A stretch of DNA of 64,000 nt from CAXBNB01 sp040222275. GTDB lineage: Bacteria; Bacteroidota; Bacteroidia; Cytophagales; Cyclobacteriaceae. A program made the position numbers and the translations under genes. The stretch covers positions 85,416-149,415 of the forward strand of contig JAVKDJ010000034.1 of the NCBI GenBank assembly GCA_040222275.1, given 5' to 3'. Positions 51,646 through 60,532 of this stretch are shown piece after piece (the first letter of the stretch is position 1; each line of letters starts with the position of its first letter). The notes below the pieces were generated by a model that saw only the letters and a program-made list of their open reading frames with translations, was not told the DNA's origin and did not search any database.

Positions 51646-53889
51646 TCAAACCGCGTTGGACGCAGATACTGCATCCAATATCTCATTGAAAGTAGCGCTA
51701 GGCCTCATGGCTTTGGATGCCAATGCGTTATCCGGTTGGTAATATCCTCCGATATCCACCGAACTACCCTGGGCAGCATTCAATTCATCAACTATTTTCG
51801 TTTCATTTTCCTGTAGGCTTTGCGCTATGCCAGCGAAACTTTCCTTGAGTTCGGCATCTTTAGACTGCTCGGCCAAGGCCTGAGCCCAGTACAAAGCCAG
51901 GTAAAAATGGCTTCCTCGGTTGTCCAGTTCATTCACTTTACGTGAAGGCGACTTTCCATTCTCCAAAAATTTGCCTGTTGCCGCATCTAAAGTTTCTGAC
52001 AATACCTGGGCTTTTGGGTTGTTGGCAAAATTGGCCAGGTGCTCCAGCGACACTGCCAAAGCCAGAAATTCTCCCAACGAATCCCAACGCAAATGTCCCT
52101 CCTCGTTGAATTGCTGCACGTGCTTTGGCGCAGAGCCACCAGCTCCGGTCTCAAACAATCCACCACCATTCATCAGTGGTACGATCGATAGCATTTTTGC
52201 GCTGGTCCCTACTTCGAGTATAGGGAAAAGGTCTGTCAAATAATCCCTCAGCACGTTACCCGTTACCGATATTGTATCTTTTCCTTCTGCGATCCTCTCC
52301 AGGGAGAATTTTGTAGCTTCTACAGGTGACTCGATCAATATTTCCAGTCCACTGGTATCATGGTTTGGCAAATAGGCATTTACTTTTTCTATCAATTGCG
52401 CATCATGTGCCCTGTTTTTGTCCAGCCAGAAAACAGCCGGTACATTGGTAGCCCTTGCCCTGTTGACTGCCAGCTTTACCCAATCCTGAATTGGGGCATC
52501 TTTCACCTGGCACATCCTGAATATATCCCCAGCCCCAACAGTTTGCTCTATCAGCACATTGCCAGAGTCATCTACGACACGCACAGAACCCTTTGCGGCA
52601 AGCTGAAAAGTTTTGTCATGCGAACCGTATTCTTCCGCCTTTTGGGCCATCAGGCCAACATTGGAAACACTACCCATGGTGGTAGGGTCAAATGCGCCAT
52701 GTTTTTTGCAAAAGTCGATGGTTTCCTGGTACACACCAGCATAACACCTGTCCGGGATCACCGCTTTGGTGTCTTGCTGCTCTCCTGCGGAATTCCACAT
52801 TTGGCCGGATGTACGAATCATGGCCGGCATAGAGGCGTCAATGATCACATCACTTGGCACGTGCAGGTTGGTGATCCCTCTATCAGAGTTGACCATGGCC
52901 AAGGCGGGACGGCTGTCGTAAACAGCTGCTATGTCTGCCTCAATGGCTTCCCGCTGATCGGCAGGAAGGCTTTGTATTTTGGAATACACATCGCCAATTC
53001 CGTTGTTCATATCTACGCCCAGCTCAGCAAACAATGCCCCATGTTTTTCAAACACATCTTTGTAATAAACAGACACAACTGCACCGAAAATAATGGGGTC
53101 GGAGACTTTCATCATGGTAGCCTTCATATGAAGGGAAAACAATATGTTTTGGCTCCTGGCATCTTCAATTTCTTCTTCCACGAATTTTTTCAACGAGTCC
53201 AGGCTCATTACGGAGGCATCAATAATTTCCCCGGCTTGAAGGGCCACTTTTTCCTTCAAAATTTTAGTGCTGCCATCTTCTCCTACAAATTCGATTTTAG
53301 CTTCGCCAGCCTGGGCTATTGTCACAGATTTTTCACTTCCATAAAAGTCGCCACCCTGCATACTGGCTACATGGGTTTTAGAACCTGAAGTCCATGCCCC
53401 CATTGAGTGTGGATGGTTTTTTGCGTAGTTTTTGACAGCCCTTGGCGCCCTTCTGTCCGAATTGCCTTCCCTCAAAACAGGGTTCACGGCACTACCCAAT
53501 ACTTTGGCATACCTGGACTTTATTTCTTTTTCTTTTTCATTCCGGGGCTCTTCCGGAAAGTCAGGAAGGGCATATCCTTTTGCCTGCAATTCTTTTATTG
53601 CCTCCTGAAGCTGTGGAATAGACGCACTTATATTCGGCAGTTTAACGATGTTGGCTTCAGGCTTTTTTGCCAGGTCTCCCAATTCGGTCAATGCATCAGA
53701 AATCTGTTGGTCCTCGGTGAGGTAGTCAGGAAAATTGGCAATAATTCTGCCCGCCAGCGAAATGTCCCTGGTTTCTATAACTATACCGGATGGGCCGGTA
53801 AATGCTTCTACAATTGGAAGTAAAGATTGTGTTGCCAACGCCGGAGCTTCATCAGTTTTGGTGTAAATGATCTTTGAAGTTTGTGTCAT
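51646..53889 (-). CDS. icd: NADP-dependent isocitrate dehydrogenase, monomeric type
   Basis: A 747-residue monomeric (type II) isocitrate dehydrogenase, making 2-oxoglutarate and NADPH in the citric acid cycle. The length is typical. Family segments seen are KLPNISASIPQLQEAIKELQAKGYALPDFP, PVLREGNSDRRAPRAVKNYAKNHPHSMG (substrate loop), the region with HMKATMMKVSDPIIFG, and DNRGSHFYLALYWAQALA near the C-terminus. It is unrelated in sequence to the common homodimeric enzyme. Single gene with a 259-bp upstream gap in which I see nothing specific. Confidence 0.95.
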   Translation of the reverse strand: MTQTSKIIYTKTDEAPALATQSLLPIVEAFTGPSGIVIETRDISLAGRIIANFPDYLTEDQQISDALTELGDLAKKPEANIVKLPNISASIPQLQEAIKELQAKGYALPDFPEEPRNEKEKEIKSRYAKVLGSAVNPVLREGNSDRRAPRAVKNYAKNHPHSMGAWTSGSKTHVASMQGGDFYGSEKSVTIAQAGEAKIEFVGEDGSTKILKEKVALQAGEIIDASVMSLDSLKKFVEEEIEDARSQNILFSLHMKATMMKVSDPIIFGAVVSVYYKDVFEKHGALFAELGVDMNNGIGDVYSKIQSLPADQREAIEADIAAVYDSRPALAMVNSDRGITNLHVPSDVIIDASMPAMIRTSGQMWNSAGEQQDTKAVIPDRCYAGVYQETIDFCKKHGAFDPTTMGSVSNVGLMAQKAEEYGSHDKTFQLAAKGSVRVVDDSGNVLIEQTVGAGDIFRMCQVKDAPIQDWVKLAVNRARATNVPAVFWLDKNRAHDAQLIEKVNAYLPNHDTSGLEILIESPVEATKFSLERIAEGKDTISVTGNVLRDYLTDLFPILEVGTSAKMLSIVPLMNGGGLFETGAGGSAPKHVQQFNEEGHLRWDSLGEFLALAVSLEHLANFANNPKAQVLSETLDAATGKFLENGKSPSRKVNELDNRGSHFYLALYWAQALAEQSKDAELKESFAGIAQSLQENETKIVDELNAAQGSSVDIGGYYQPDNALASKAMRPSATFNEILDAVSASNAV

Positions 53890-54148
53890 GATTTTTTCTC
53901 CTCAAATAGTGATTCTTTCGCCACTACCTTTTGTAAATAATTGATCTAAAAATGATTGAAATAAGAACCAAAATTTTCAAGACAGTGGGACGTCAACAAA
54001 CAGGCTCTTTTTTAAAGGAGCGAATTTAGCAAATAGTTTACTAACTAGGGATTTAAACCTCGTTGTTTTGCTAAATTATTGGCCAAACTACCACTTTTAA
54101 AGCACTGTATGTCTAAATTTTACCAAGGACGGGCAAACTGTTTGGCTT

Positions 54149-54967
54149 TCAATAGCTTTCTTTCTCACTGGGAAAATCACCGGACTTGATATCCGCTATG
54201 TATTCTGTAACAGCACCATTGATAATGGTACTGAGGTCGGCATATTGCCTTAGAAACCTTGGCTTGAATTCCTGTGTAATACCAAGCATGTCATGCACCA
54301 CCAGCACCTGGCCATCCACATGGGGTCCAGCTCCTATTCCGATGATCGGGATTTTCACTTCTTCAGACACCCTCTTAGCCAGGTCTCTGGGTATTTTTTC
54401 CAAAACTATACCGAAGCAGCCACATTCCTCCAGGCATTTGGCATCCTCAATTAGCTTTTCTGCTTCCGTCTCTTCCTTTGCCCGCACAGAATAGGTCCCG
54501 AATTTATATATGGATTGGGGAGTAAGGCCCAGGTGGCCCATTACCGGTACGCCAGCACTCAATACGCGGAGCACGCTTTCTTTGATTTCGGTTCCGCCTT
54601 CCATTTTCACGCCGTGCGCACCTGATTCTTTCATGATCCGAATGGCCGACCTCAGCGCCTCTGATGAATTGCCCTGATAGCTACCAAAAGGCACATCCAC
54701 CACCACAAAGGCCCTTGTGATGGCCCTGACCACTGATGTGGCATGGTAAATCATTTGGTCCAGCGTTATGGGCAGGGTAGTTTCATTTCCCGCCATCACA
54801 TTGGAGGCAGAGTCGCCCACCAAAAGCACATCAATGCCAGCAGCATCGAGGATTTTGGCCATGGAATAATCGTAGGCGGTGAGCATCGAAATTTTTTCAC
54901 CACGGTTCTTCATCTCCTGAAGCTGGTGGGTGGTGACCCTCTTTATATTACTTTGATGGATAGACAT
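54149..54967 (-). CDS. panB: 3-methyl-2-oxobutanoate hydroxymethyltransferase
   Basis: A 272-residue PanB, which adds a hydroxymethyl group from methylenetetrahydrofolate to 2-oxoisovalerate in pantothenate synthesis. Family motifs: MLTAYDYSMAKILDAAGIDVLLVGDSASNV with the metal Asp residues, VVVDVPFGSYQ, KMEGG, MGHLGLTPQS and IIGIGAGPHVDGQVLVVHDMLG. The position of PanC is outside the window. Confidence 0.95.
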   Translation of the reverse strand: MSIHQSNIKRVTTHQLQEMKNRGEKISMLTAYDYSMAKILDAAGIDVLLVGDSASNVMAGNETTLPITLDQMIYHATSVVRAITRAFVVVDVPFGSYQGNSSEALRSAIRIMKESGAHGVKMEGGTEIKESVLRVLSAGVPVMGHLGLTPQSIYKFGTYSVRAKEETEAEKLIEDAKCLEECGCFGIVLEKIPRDLAKRVSEEVKIPIIGIGAGPHVDGQVLVVHDMLGITQEFKPRFLRQYADLSTIINGAVTEYIADIKSGDFPSEKESY

Positions 54968-55027
54968 TCTCTTCGTTTTTTACCTGCTATCTGAGTCTAA
55001 TCAATCTTGCAGATAGATTGTACATGT

Positions 55028-55498
55028 TTAAATTCCCAACTGTCTCTTTTTCTTTTTTATAATTGAACCCATTTCTGACATGTCATAGGTACCAAAACCA
55101 AAACTAATAGAAAAGGGTTGTGTCACAAATAAATAATATCCTTCCCTTTCTTTAATTCTTAGTTTGTATAGAGGAGGTTGAATGAAAATTAATTGGCTTA
55201 AACTTTCAATATCTAACCAATTGATTTGTTCTTCTTCTCCGTTTTCGCAAATTGTAATATTCTGCCCACCCAATTTCACTACTATAACCTTATCCTTTAT
55301 GAGTAACCAAAATATAATCATCAGAACACTAGTAGCCATTGCAATAAAAAGGTCGAAAAGGTCAAATTTTGTTAGCTCATCGTTTACAACGATAATATCT
55401 TCTTTTATAAAACTATTCAAACCTACTATCATTGATAGAATTGCAACTATCAGAAAGCTATGTTTTATTAGCTGAGTGTAAAGCGAATTACTTTTCAT
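55028..55498 (-). CDS. Two-helix membrane protein of unknown function
   Basis: A 156-residue protein with two transmembrane helices (about 14-32 and 52-73) and a cytoplasmic beta-rich part (VKLGGQNITICENGEEEQINWLDIESLSQL) resembling PH-like or bPH domains found in small Bacteroidota membrane proteins. The DNA is clearly more AT-rich than its neighbours, as is the next gene. ATG 55498 was preferred over a frame start at 55537. Function unknown. Confidence 0.65.
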   Translation of the reverse strand: MKSNSLYTQLIKHSFLIVAILSMIVGLNSFIKEDIIVVNDELTKFDLFDLFIAMATSVLMIIFWLLIKDKVIVVKLGGQNITICENGEEEQINWLDIESLSQLIFIQPPLYKLRIKEREGYYLFVTQPFSISFGFGTYDMSEMGSIIKKKKRQLGI

Positions 55499-55657
55499 TT
55501 CAAAAAAATGGTTTTGTCGTGTAAGCGTGACCACCAACCAATAGTACTAATCTAGGCAATCCATTCTAAGTAGAACAGTCTTCGATAGGAGCATAATAAA
55601 ACGAAATTAACAAAATGCCCAATTTGCATATACCCACGTCACATTTATTGAGCGCTT

Positions 55658-56169
55658 TTATTTTTTATTTGTGTTGAGCGCTGAAATCAAAAATAAATTC
55701 GTTAGTCCACTTGAAGTAGAATGATGATTTACAAAAAATGAATAAATATATACATCTGATTTCTCTAAAACTTCTTTTTTAAATGATTTCTCGATTTGTC
55801 GTTGAATCGGCATCCAAATAGAACCATCTTCAGTTAAAATTTCGACCTCATTCCTGATATTCCTTACTATACTTTGATCAACTGCAACCATCCCACATAT
55901 TCTATCTATTGTTGATTTGCGTCCATAAGGCATAACCCTCCAGTTTCCAGAAAATATTCCTGCAAACCGGTATTTATCAGCTCGAAAATAGAATTGCAAT
56001 GAATCTCCATAATGGTTCGGATACTGCCGGCATACTCATATTCAAAACTCAGAAGTTCATCTAGGTTAACCTCTATATAATTCTTGTCCCATTGTTCAAA
56101 GGAATTAGATTGTGCATTGAGTTGCCAAATCATCGAGAGAACAAAAATTGAAAGTATAAGGTACTTCAT
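55658..56169 (-). pseudogene. Exported protein gene interrupted by a frameshift
   Basis: The first part (56169 down to about 56030) encodes a signal peptide (cleavage after LNAQ) and SFEQWDKNYIEVNLDELLSFEYEYA. It then drifts out of frame, while the other frame takes over as QYPNHYGDSLQFYFRADKYRFAGIFSGNW and continues to the stop at 55658. That second frame has a stop just upstream, so it cannot be an independent gene with a sensible start. Joining both gives about 170 residues of an exported protein of unknown function. Low GC like its neighbour at 55028. A sequencing error is an alternative. Confidence 0.65.
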
Positions 56170-56243
56170 GATTCCGCATTGATAAGCATGAGCCCTAGGG
56201 TTAATGCAGCAAACTTTTGATTCAGGTAAATGTAAGTTGAAAC

Positions 56244-56867
56244 TTACCGAACCCTGGAAAATACATAGAACATTTCTGCGGCTATCTCCCGGGAGCGCTC
56301 ATCATATTTTTCCGCTTCCAGTGGAGAATCGTCAAAAGCCTTGGGGTCTTCGTAGCGTACCGGAAGGCGTGCCTCCGCACCAGGGATAAATGGACAATTC
56401 TCATCGGCATGCGAGCAGGTCATTACTGCGGCAAACCCTGAGGCGGCATTCCCGGTATCGTCGAAGAGTTTGGAAAAAGCTGTGAGTGGCGCAGCTTCTT
56501 CTGCATATACGATTTGGTATCTAGGGTTTTCTTCCCCTTCGTCAGACACTTCAAATCCTGCCCGTCGGATAGAGGCCACAGCCCTTTCGTTGAATGCGGT
56601 GACTTCCACCCCTCCCGAAAAGGAATTGATATCTATGGAAAAATAATGTGCGGCAGCCTTGGCCCAAATCTGGGAAAACTGGCTCCTGCGGGAATTGTGC
56701 GTACAAATAAAGTTGAGGTTGATCTCGTCATCCTTGTCTTTTTTGGACTGAATGTAATCTATGAGCAATTGCAGCACATCCTTTCTCTCAGATGACAGGT
56801 TTTGGTAGTCCAGATTCCCAACAAACTCTTCCAGTTGGGGAAGTAATTTCACATCTATTTTTTCCAT
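56244..56867 (-). CDS. Arsenate reductase/LMW-phosphatase-like protein
   Basis: A 207-residue protein of the low-molecular-weight tyrosine phosphatase/ArsC fold. The P-loop reads ICTHNSRRSQFSQIWA, a C-x5-R motif that differs from the usual CTGNSCRS. Other motifs: AVMTCSHADENCPFIPGAEARLPVRYEDPKAFDD near the C-terminus, with the extra Cys used in thiol relay. Coupled to arsI 12 bp upstream, so arsenate reduction is likely, though a phosphatase role is possible. Confidence 0.82.
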   Translation of the reverse strand: MEKIDVKLLPQLEEFVGNLDYQNLSSERKDVLQLLIDYIQSKKDKDDEINLNFICTHNSRRSQFSQIWAKAAAHYFSIDINSFSGGVEVTAFNERAVASIRRAGFEVSDEGEENPRYQIVYAEEAAPLTAFSKLFDDTGNAASGFAAVMTCSHADENCPFIPGAEARLPVRYEDPKAFDDSPLEAEKYDERSREIAAEMFYVFSRVR

Positions 56868-56879
56868 AAAAAAATTTAT

Positions 56880-57401
56880 TTAACAGCACTTTGTGCCAGG
56901 TACACACATATTATCCTCCACGATAAGCGATTTCTCAGGTTGTGGTTCCTGCTTTTCCATAGGGGTGCAACAGGCGGAGGCTTCTGTACTTTCATAATGC
57001 GGGTCATTGAATTCCACATCGTCGTGCAAATAATACACTTCCCATTGAACCCCATCGGGATCGTTTACCCAAAATTTGTCCTGGAGGGCATAGCAACATG
57101 CCGTACCAATTTCTTCCTTGGAAACGATTTTTTTGGCCCTGGCTGTTTCCAGTAGCCGCTCCATTTCCTCCTTGGTTTCTACCTGAAAACCCAGGTGGCC
57201 AAAGTTGGCCTGTACCCGCTCAGGGTTTTCGATAAATGAAATTATAAGGGATGGGCTGTTGAGTACAAATTTTGCATAGCCCTCTTTGATCTTATTGGCA
57301 GGTACCCCAAAAAAGGTATTGTAAAAATTGACCGTTGCTGCAAGGTTGCTTACATACAAGGACACATGCATCCTGGGAAATTTTGATTCTGTATTTTCCA
57401 T
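56880..57401 (-). CDS. arsI: ArsI/CadI-family metalloenzyme (C-As lyase-like)
   Basis: A 173-residue vicinal-oxygen-chelate protein. ArsI cleaves the carbon-arsenic bond of trivalent methylarsenicals. Seen: HVSLYVSNLAATVNFYNTFFG with the first metal His, FGHLGFQVET, the vicinal cysteine pair in GTACCYALQDKFWVNDPDG that binds arsenic, and WEVYYL with the last metal Glu. Cys pairs recur in the tail (ACC; KCC). The frame is open to 57470, but ATG 57401 is the likely start. With the following reductase-like gene it forms a two-gene ars unit. Confidence 0.88.
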   Translation of the reverse strand: MENTESKFPRMHVSLYVSNLAATVNFYNTFFGVPANKIKEGYAKFVLNSPSLIISFIENPERVQANFGHLGFQVETKEEMERLLETARAKKIVSKEEIGTACCYALQDKFWVNDPDGVQWEVYYLHDDVEFNDPHYESTEASACCTPMEKQEPQPEKSLIVEDNMCVPGTKCC

Positions 57402-57495
57402 ATCGATATATTTATTGCAATATAACGATAAATATTTTACAACTGAAAACCCATCCAGGTTTTCTGGCATTTTGCCTCCAAAAAACCCTATCCCT

Positions 57496-58734
57496 CTACT
57501 TACAAACAGAAGTCATAGGTTTTGCTGCCTTTTTCTCTCCTAGTTTCAGAGCCAGGGTGAGGTCTTTACAGGCCTGTTCATCAAGCCCGGATTTCAACTC
57601 GGCAATGCCTTTGTTATAATAAATTTGGGCATCCGCTCCGGCTATCCGGAGGTAAAGGTCATAATATTTGATGGCTTGTTGATAATCTTTCAGCCCCTGA
57701 AAGGCATTGCCTATCAGATAATAATTTCTTACCAGGGTTTTGTCGAGGTTAATCGATTTGTCGAAATCAGCTATAGCAGACCGTGGGCGTTTCAGTTTGG
57801 TTTTTACTATTCCCCTGTTCATCAGGTCTTCGGCATTTTTTGGCATCCAAAAAAGGGCAGAGTCATAGTCGAGCAAAGACTCACGATACCGGCCCTGCAA
57901 AAATTTATCATAAGCCCTTTGTGAAAAAACCACGGACACCTCATTGTCTGCATACAATACCTTATTAAGTGATTCCCGCTCTTTTGTAGTAGAGATCCTC
58001 GACAGATTGTAGATGGCCGATTTATAACCCGGGGTTACCTCCAGTGCAGCAATGAAATCGGATTTGGCGGATGTGGTATCCCCAAGTTGCAGAAAATACA
58101 CGCCCCTGTTCACCATGTAGGCGGGTTCGTCGGGGTTTTCTTCTATAGCACCTTGAAAATCCGACATGGCCCTGGCACTGTCGGGCAAACTGCTGTATGC
58201 CAATGCCCTGGCATGGAGCACATCCCCCCTCATTTTGTCCATGGTGGAAATACCAGTGAAACTGGCTTCCCCTCCAGGGTTTTGTTGCACACCTTTGAAA
58301 ATAATGCCCCGGGTTTCACGGAGGTTTTCAAAATCCAGTATGAAGGAAAAATCCTCAATGGCAGATTCATAGTTTTTTTGTCTGTGGTAAATAAGCCCAC
58401 GTTTGAAGTATGGATTGGGGTCTTCCGGGTCCATCCGGATTACTGTCTCATAATCTACCAAAGCGCTTACATGATTGCCAGCAGATTCTTTTGCCTCTGC
58501 CCTCAAAAGATAATAATCGATACGACGTACATCAAGGCTGATGGCGCTATCAAGGTATTTGATGGCTGGCGTATATTTTCCAGCCTGATAAAGGTCTGTG
58601 CCTTGTTGAAAATAAAATGCTGCCTTGCCGTATCTTTCGGAACGGCTGCTAAAAGCCTCAGCATCAGAAATAACCTGTGCTACAGCCTGCTGTACCGAAA
58701 ATAATAATATTGATATGAGAAGAAAAAAGCGCAT
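57496..58734 (-). CDS. Exported TPR-repeat protein
   Basis: A 412-residue protein: signal peptide about 1-19 (cleavage after AVAQ), then ten or so tetratricopeptide repeats (for example AAFYFQQGTDLYQAGKYTPAIKYLDSAI; PYFKRGLIYHRQKNYESAIEDF; YYLIGNAFQGLKDYQQAIKYYDLYL). TPRs form protein-binding superhelices; the partner is unknown. It ends with a short basic tail (KKAAKPMTSVCK). ATG 58734 was chosen over a TTG one codon upstream. Confidence 0.88.
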   Translation of the reverse strand: MRFFLLISILLFSVQQAVAQVISDAEAFSSRSERYGKAAFYFQQGTDLYQAGKYTPAIKYLDSAISLDVRRIDYYLLRAEAKESAGNHVSALVDYETVIRMDPEDPNPYFKRGLIYHRQKNYESAIEDFSFILDFENLRETRGIIFKGVQQNPGGEASFTGISTMDKMRGDVLHARALAYSSLPDSARAMSDFQGAIEENPDEPAYMVNRGVYFLQLGDTTSAKSDFIAALEVTPGYKSAIYNLSRISTTKERESLNKVLYADNEVSVVFSQRAYDKFLQGRYRESLLDYDSALFWMPKNAEDLMNRGIVKTKLKRPRSAIADFDKSINLDKTLVRNYYLIGNAFQGLKDYQQAIKYYDLYLRIAGADAQIYYNKGIAELKSGLDEQACKDLTLALKLGEKKAAKPMTSVCK

Positions 58735-58977
58735 CAATTCATCAAAGTGTATATAAAAACGAGCAAACAGTGTAGTTTTTTTTATCTACGTAATGGGTGA
58801 ACCGCCAGATCATAAACCAGATTAAAATTAACGCTATTTCAGCACATTCCACAATTGCAAACTGCAACTTATCCGGGCAATTCCACTTCCCGTAGGACAA
58901 TCTGGCCACCTACGAGACCGAGACACCTCGACCAATTTTATCTCTTGTCTTATTCCTCCATTTGTACATTATACTTC

Positions 58978-58985
58978 TATCTTTG
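58978..58985 (+). promoter_or_regulatory. -7 box of the tyrS promoter
   Basis: TATCTTTG matches TAnnTTTG. It lies 29 bp before the ATG at 59015 and rules out the GTG at 58985 as a start. No well-spaced -33 TTG was found. The remaining upstream gap (58735-58977) shows nothing specific. Confidence 0.55.
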
Positions 58986-59014
58986 TGGGTCGAAAAATTA
59001 AGCAAGGACAAAGA

Positions 59015-60301
59015 ATGATTAAGGATTTTGTAGAAGAACTGAAATGGAGGGGCATGATACACGACATCATGCCTGGTGCCCAGGATCAATTGAACAAAGA
59101 AATGACTGCTGCCTATATTGGCTTTGACCCTACAGCCGATTCATTGCACATTGGCAGTCTGGTGCAGATTATGACATTGGTGCACTATCAAAAATGCGGG
59201 CATAAACCTTTCGCCCTGGTGGGTGGCGCCACTGGTATGGTGGGCGACCCATCTGGCAAATCGGCTGAAAGAAACCTGCTTTCCGAAGAGGAATTGGCCC
59301 ATAACCTGAACGGCATCCAAAAGCAGCTGGAGAAATTCCTCGATTTCGACTGTGGGGGAAATTCTGCCGAAATGGTGAACAACTACGACTGGTTCAAGGA
59401 CTTCAACTTTCTGGACTTCATCCGGGATGTGGGCAAGCACATTACGGTAAATTATATGATGGCGAAAGATTCGGTAAAGAAGAGAATGGAATATGGCCTT
59501 TCTTTTACAGAATTCAGCTATCAGCTGGTGCAGGGATATGATTTTTACTGGCTGAACGAACATAAAAACTGCAAGGTGCAGCTTGGTGGGTCGGACCAAT
59601 GGGGAAACATAGTAACAGGAACCGAACTGATCAGGCGCAAGTCACAGGGCGAGGCATGGGCCATAACCACCCCCCTGATAAAGAAGGCTGACGGAACCAA
59701 ATTTGGAAAGACTGAAGGCGGCAATGTATGGCTGGACAAAAAACGTACCTCACCTTACAAATTTTACCAATATTGGCTGAATGCATCGGACGAAGACGCC
59801 AAAAACTACATCAGGATTTTTACCCTGTTCGATAAGGAATACATCGAAAACCTGGAAAAAGAACATGAAGAAGCCCCACACCAACGCGCCCTTCAGAAGG
59901 CCCTGGCACAGGACATTACGGTAAGGGTGCATTCGCAGGAAGATTATGAAATGGCTGTAAAAGCTTCGAACATACTTTTTGGTAAATCAACCACTGAAGA
60001 CCTGGAAACCCTGGATGAAGACACGCTACTCTCGGTTTTTGAAGGAGTACCAAAAACATCAATTTCCCAGGGGGCATTTGATTCGGTAGAAAATGTAACT
60101 GATTTGTTGACAGAAACATCCAATAACCTGGTGTTCCCATCTAAGGGAGAAGCAAGAAGAATGATAAAAGGTGGTGGGGTGAGCATCAATAAATCCAAAT
60201 TGTCGTCAGCGGAACAAAGCGCTGACTTCAAATTGTTGCAGAATAAGTATCTTCTGGCCCAAAAGGGTAAAAAGAACTACTATTTGATTGCCGTAGAGTA
60301 G
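59015..60301 (+). CDS. tyrS: Tyrosyl-tRNA synthetase
   Basis: A 428-residue class I synthetase charging tRNA-Tyr. The HIGH-type motif is HIGSL (near residue 43) after YIGFDPTADSL. VQLGGSDQWGNI binds tyrosine, and the KMSKS loop reads KFGKT in GTKFGKTEGG. A C-terminal S4 RNA-binding domain follows (GEARRMIKGGGVSINKSKL). The long upstream in-frame extension from 58985 overlaps the promoter, so ATG 59015 is used. Confidence 0.96.
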   Translation: MIKDFVEELKWRGMIHDIMPGAQDQLNKEMTAAYIGFDPTADSLHIGSLVQIMTLVHYQKCGHKPFALVGGATGMVGDPSGKSAERNLLSEEELAHNLNGIQKQLEKFLDFDCGGNSAEMVNNYDWFKDFNFLDFIRDVGKHITVNYMMAKDSVKKRMEYGLSFTEFSYQLVQGYDFYWLNEHKNCKVQLGGSDQWGNIVTGTELIRRKSQGEAWAITTPLIKKADGTKFGKTEGGNVWLDKKRTSPYKFYQYWLNASDEDAKNYIRIFTLFDKEYIENLEKEHEEAPHQRALQKALAQDITVRVHSQEDYEMAVKASNILFGKSTTEDLETLDEDTLLSVFEGVPKTSISQGAFDSVENVTDLLTETSNNLVFPSKGEARRMIKGGGVSINKSKLSSAEQSADFKLLQNKYLLAQKGKKNYYLIAVE

Positions 60302-60345
60302 GAAAAACAGGCTTTTCCAATACACGCTGGTGCCAGCCGTGAACC

Positions 60346-60378
60346 AACCCTCCAAGGGTTTGAAACCCTTGGAGGGTT
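60346..60378. repeat. Perfect palindrome downstream of tyrS
   Basis: AACCCTCCAAGGGTTT (60346-60361), a single G, then its exact reverse complement (60363-60378): 16-bp arms with nested smaller dyads. No T-run follows, so it is more likely one of the repetitive hairpins found in Bacteroidota intergenic DNA than a plain terminator. Confidence 0.8.
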
Positions 60379-60532
60379 ATTGAAATGCAGAAAGGCAGGA
60401 AGCTAGCCCGGACAGAGGCTTTGTTTGAGCCCGAAATGGGTGGCGGGCTTGCCTGGCGAGTGTCGAAGGCCGGAGGAATGCCAGGCTGAAAATGGAGTGC
60501 CGTTGCTCCACAAAAAAATTAACAGACTAAAT

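Noticed and set aside
52360..53388. 342-residue plus-strand frame opposite the isocitrate dehydrogenase gene
   Set aside because: Antisense shadow of a highly conserved enzyme; its residue make-up (many Cys, His, Phe) is that of a complement frame.
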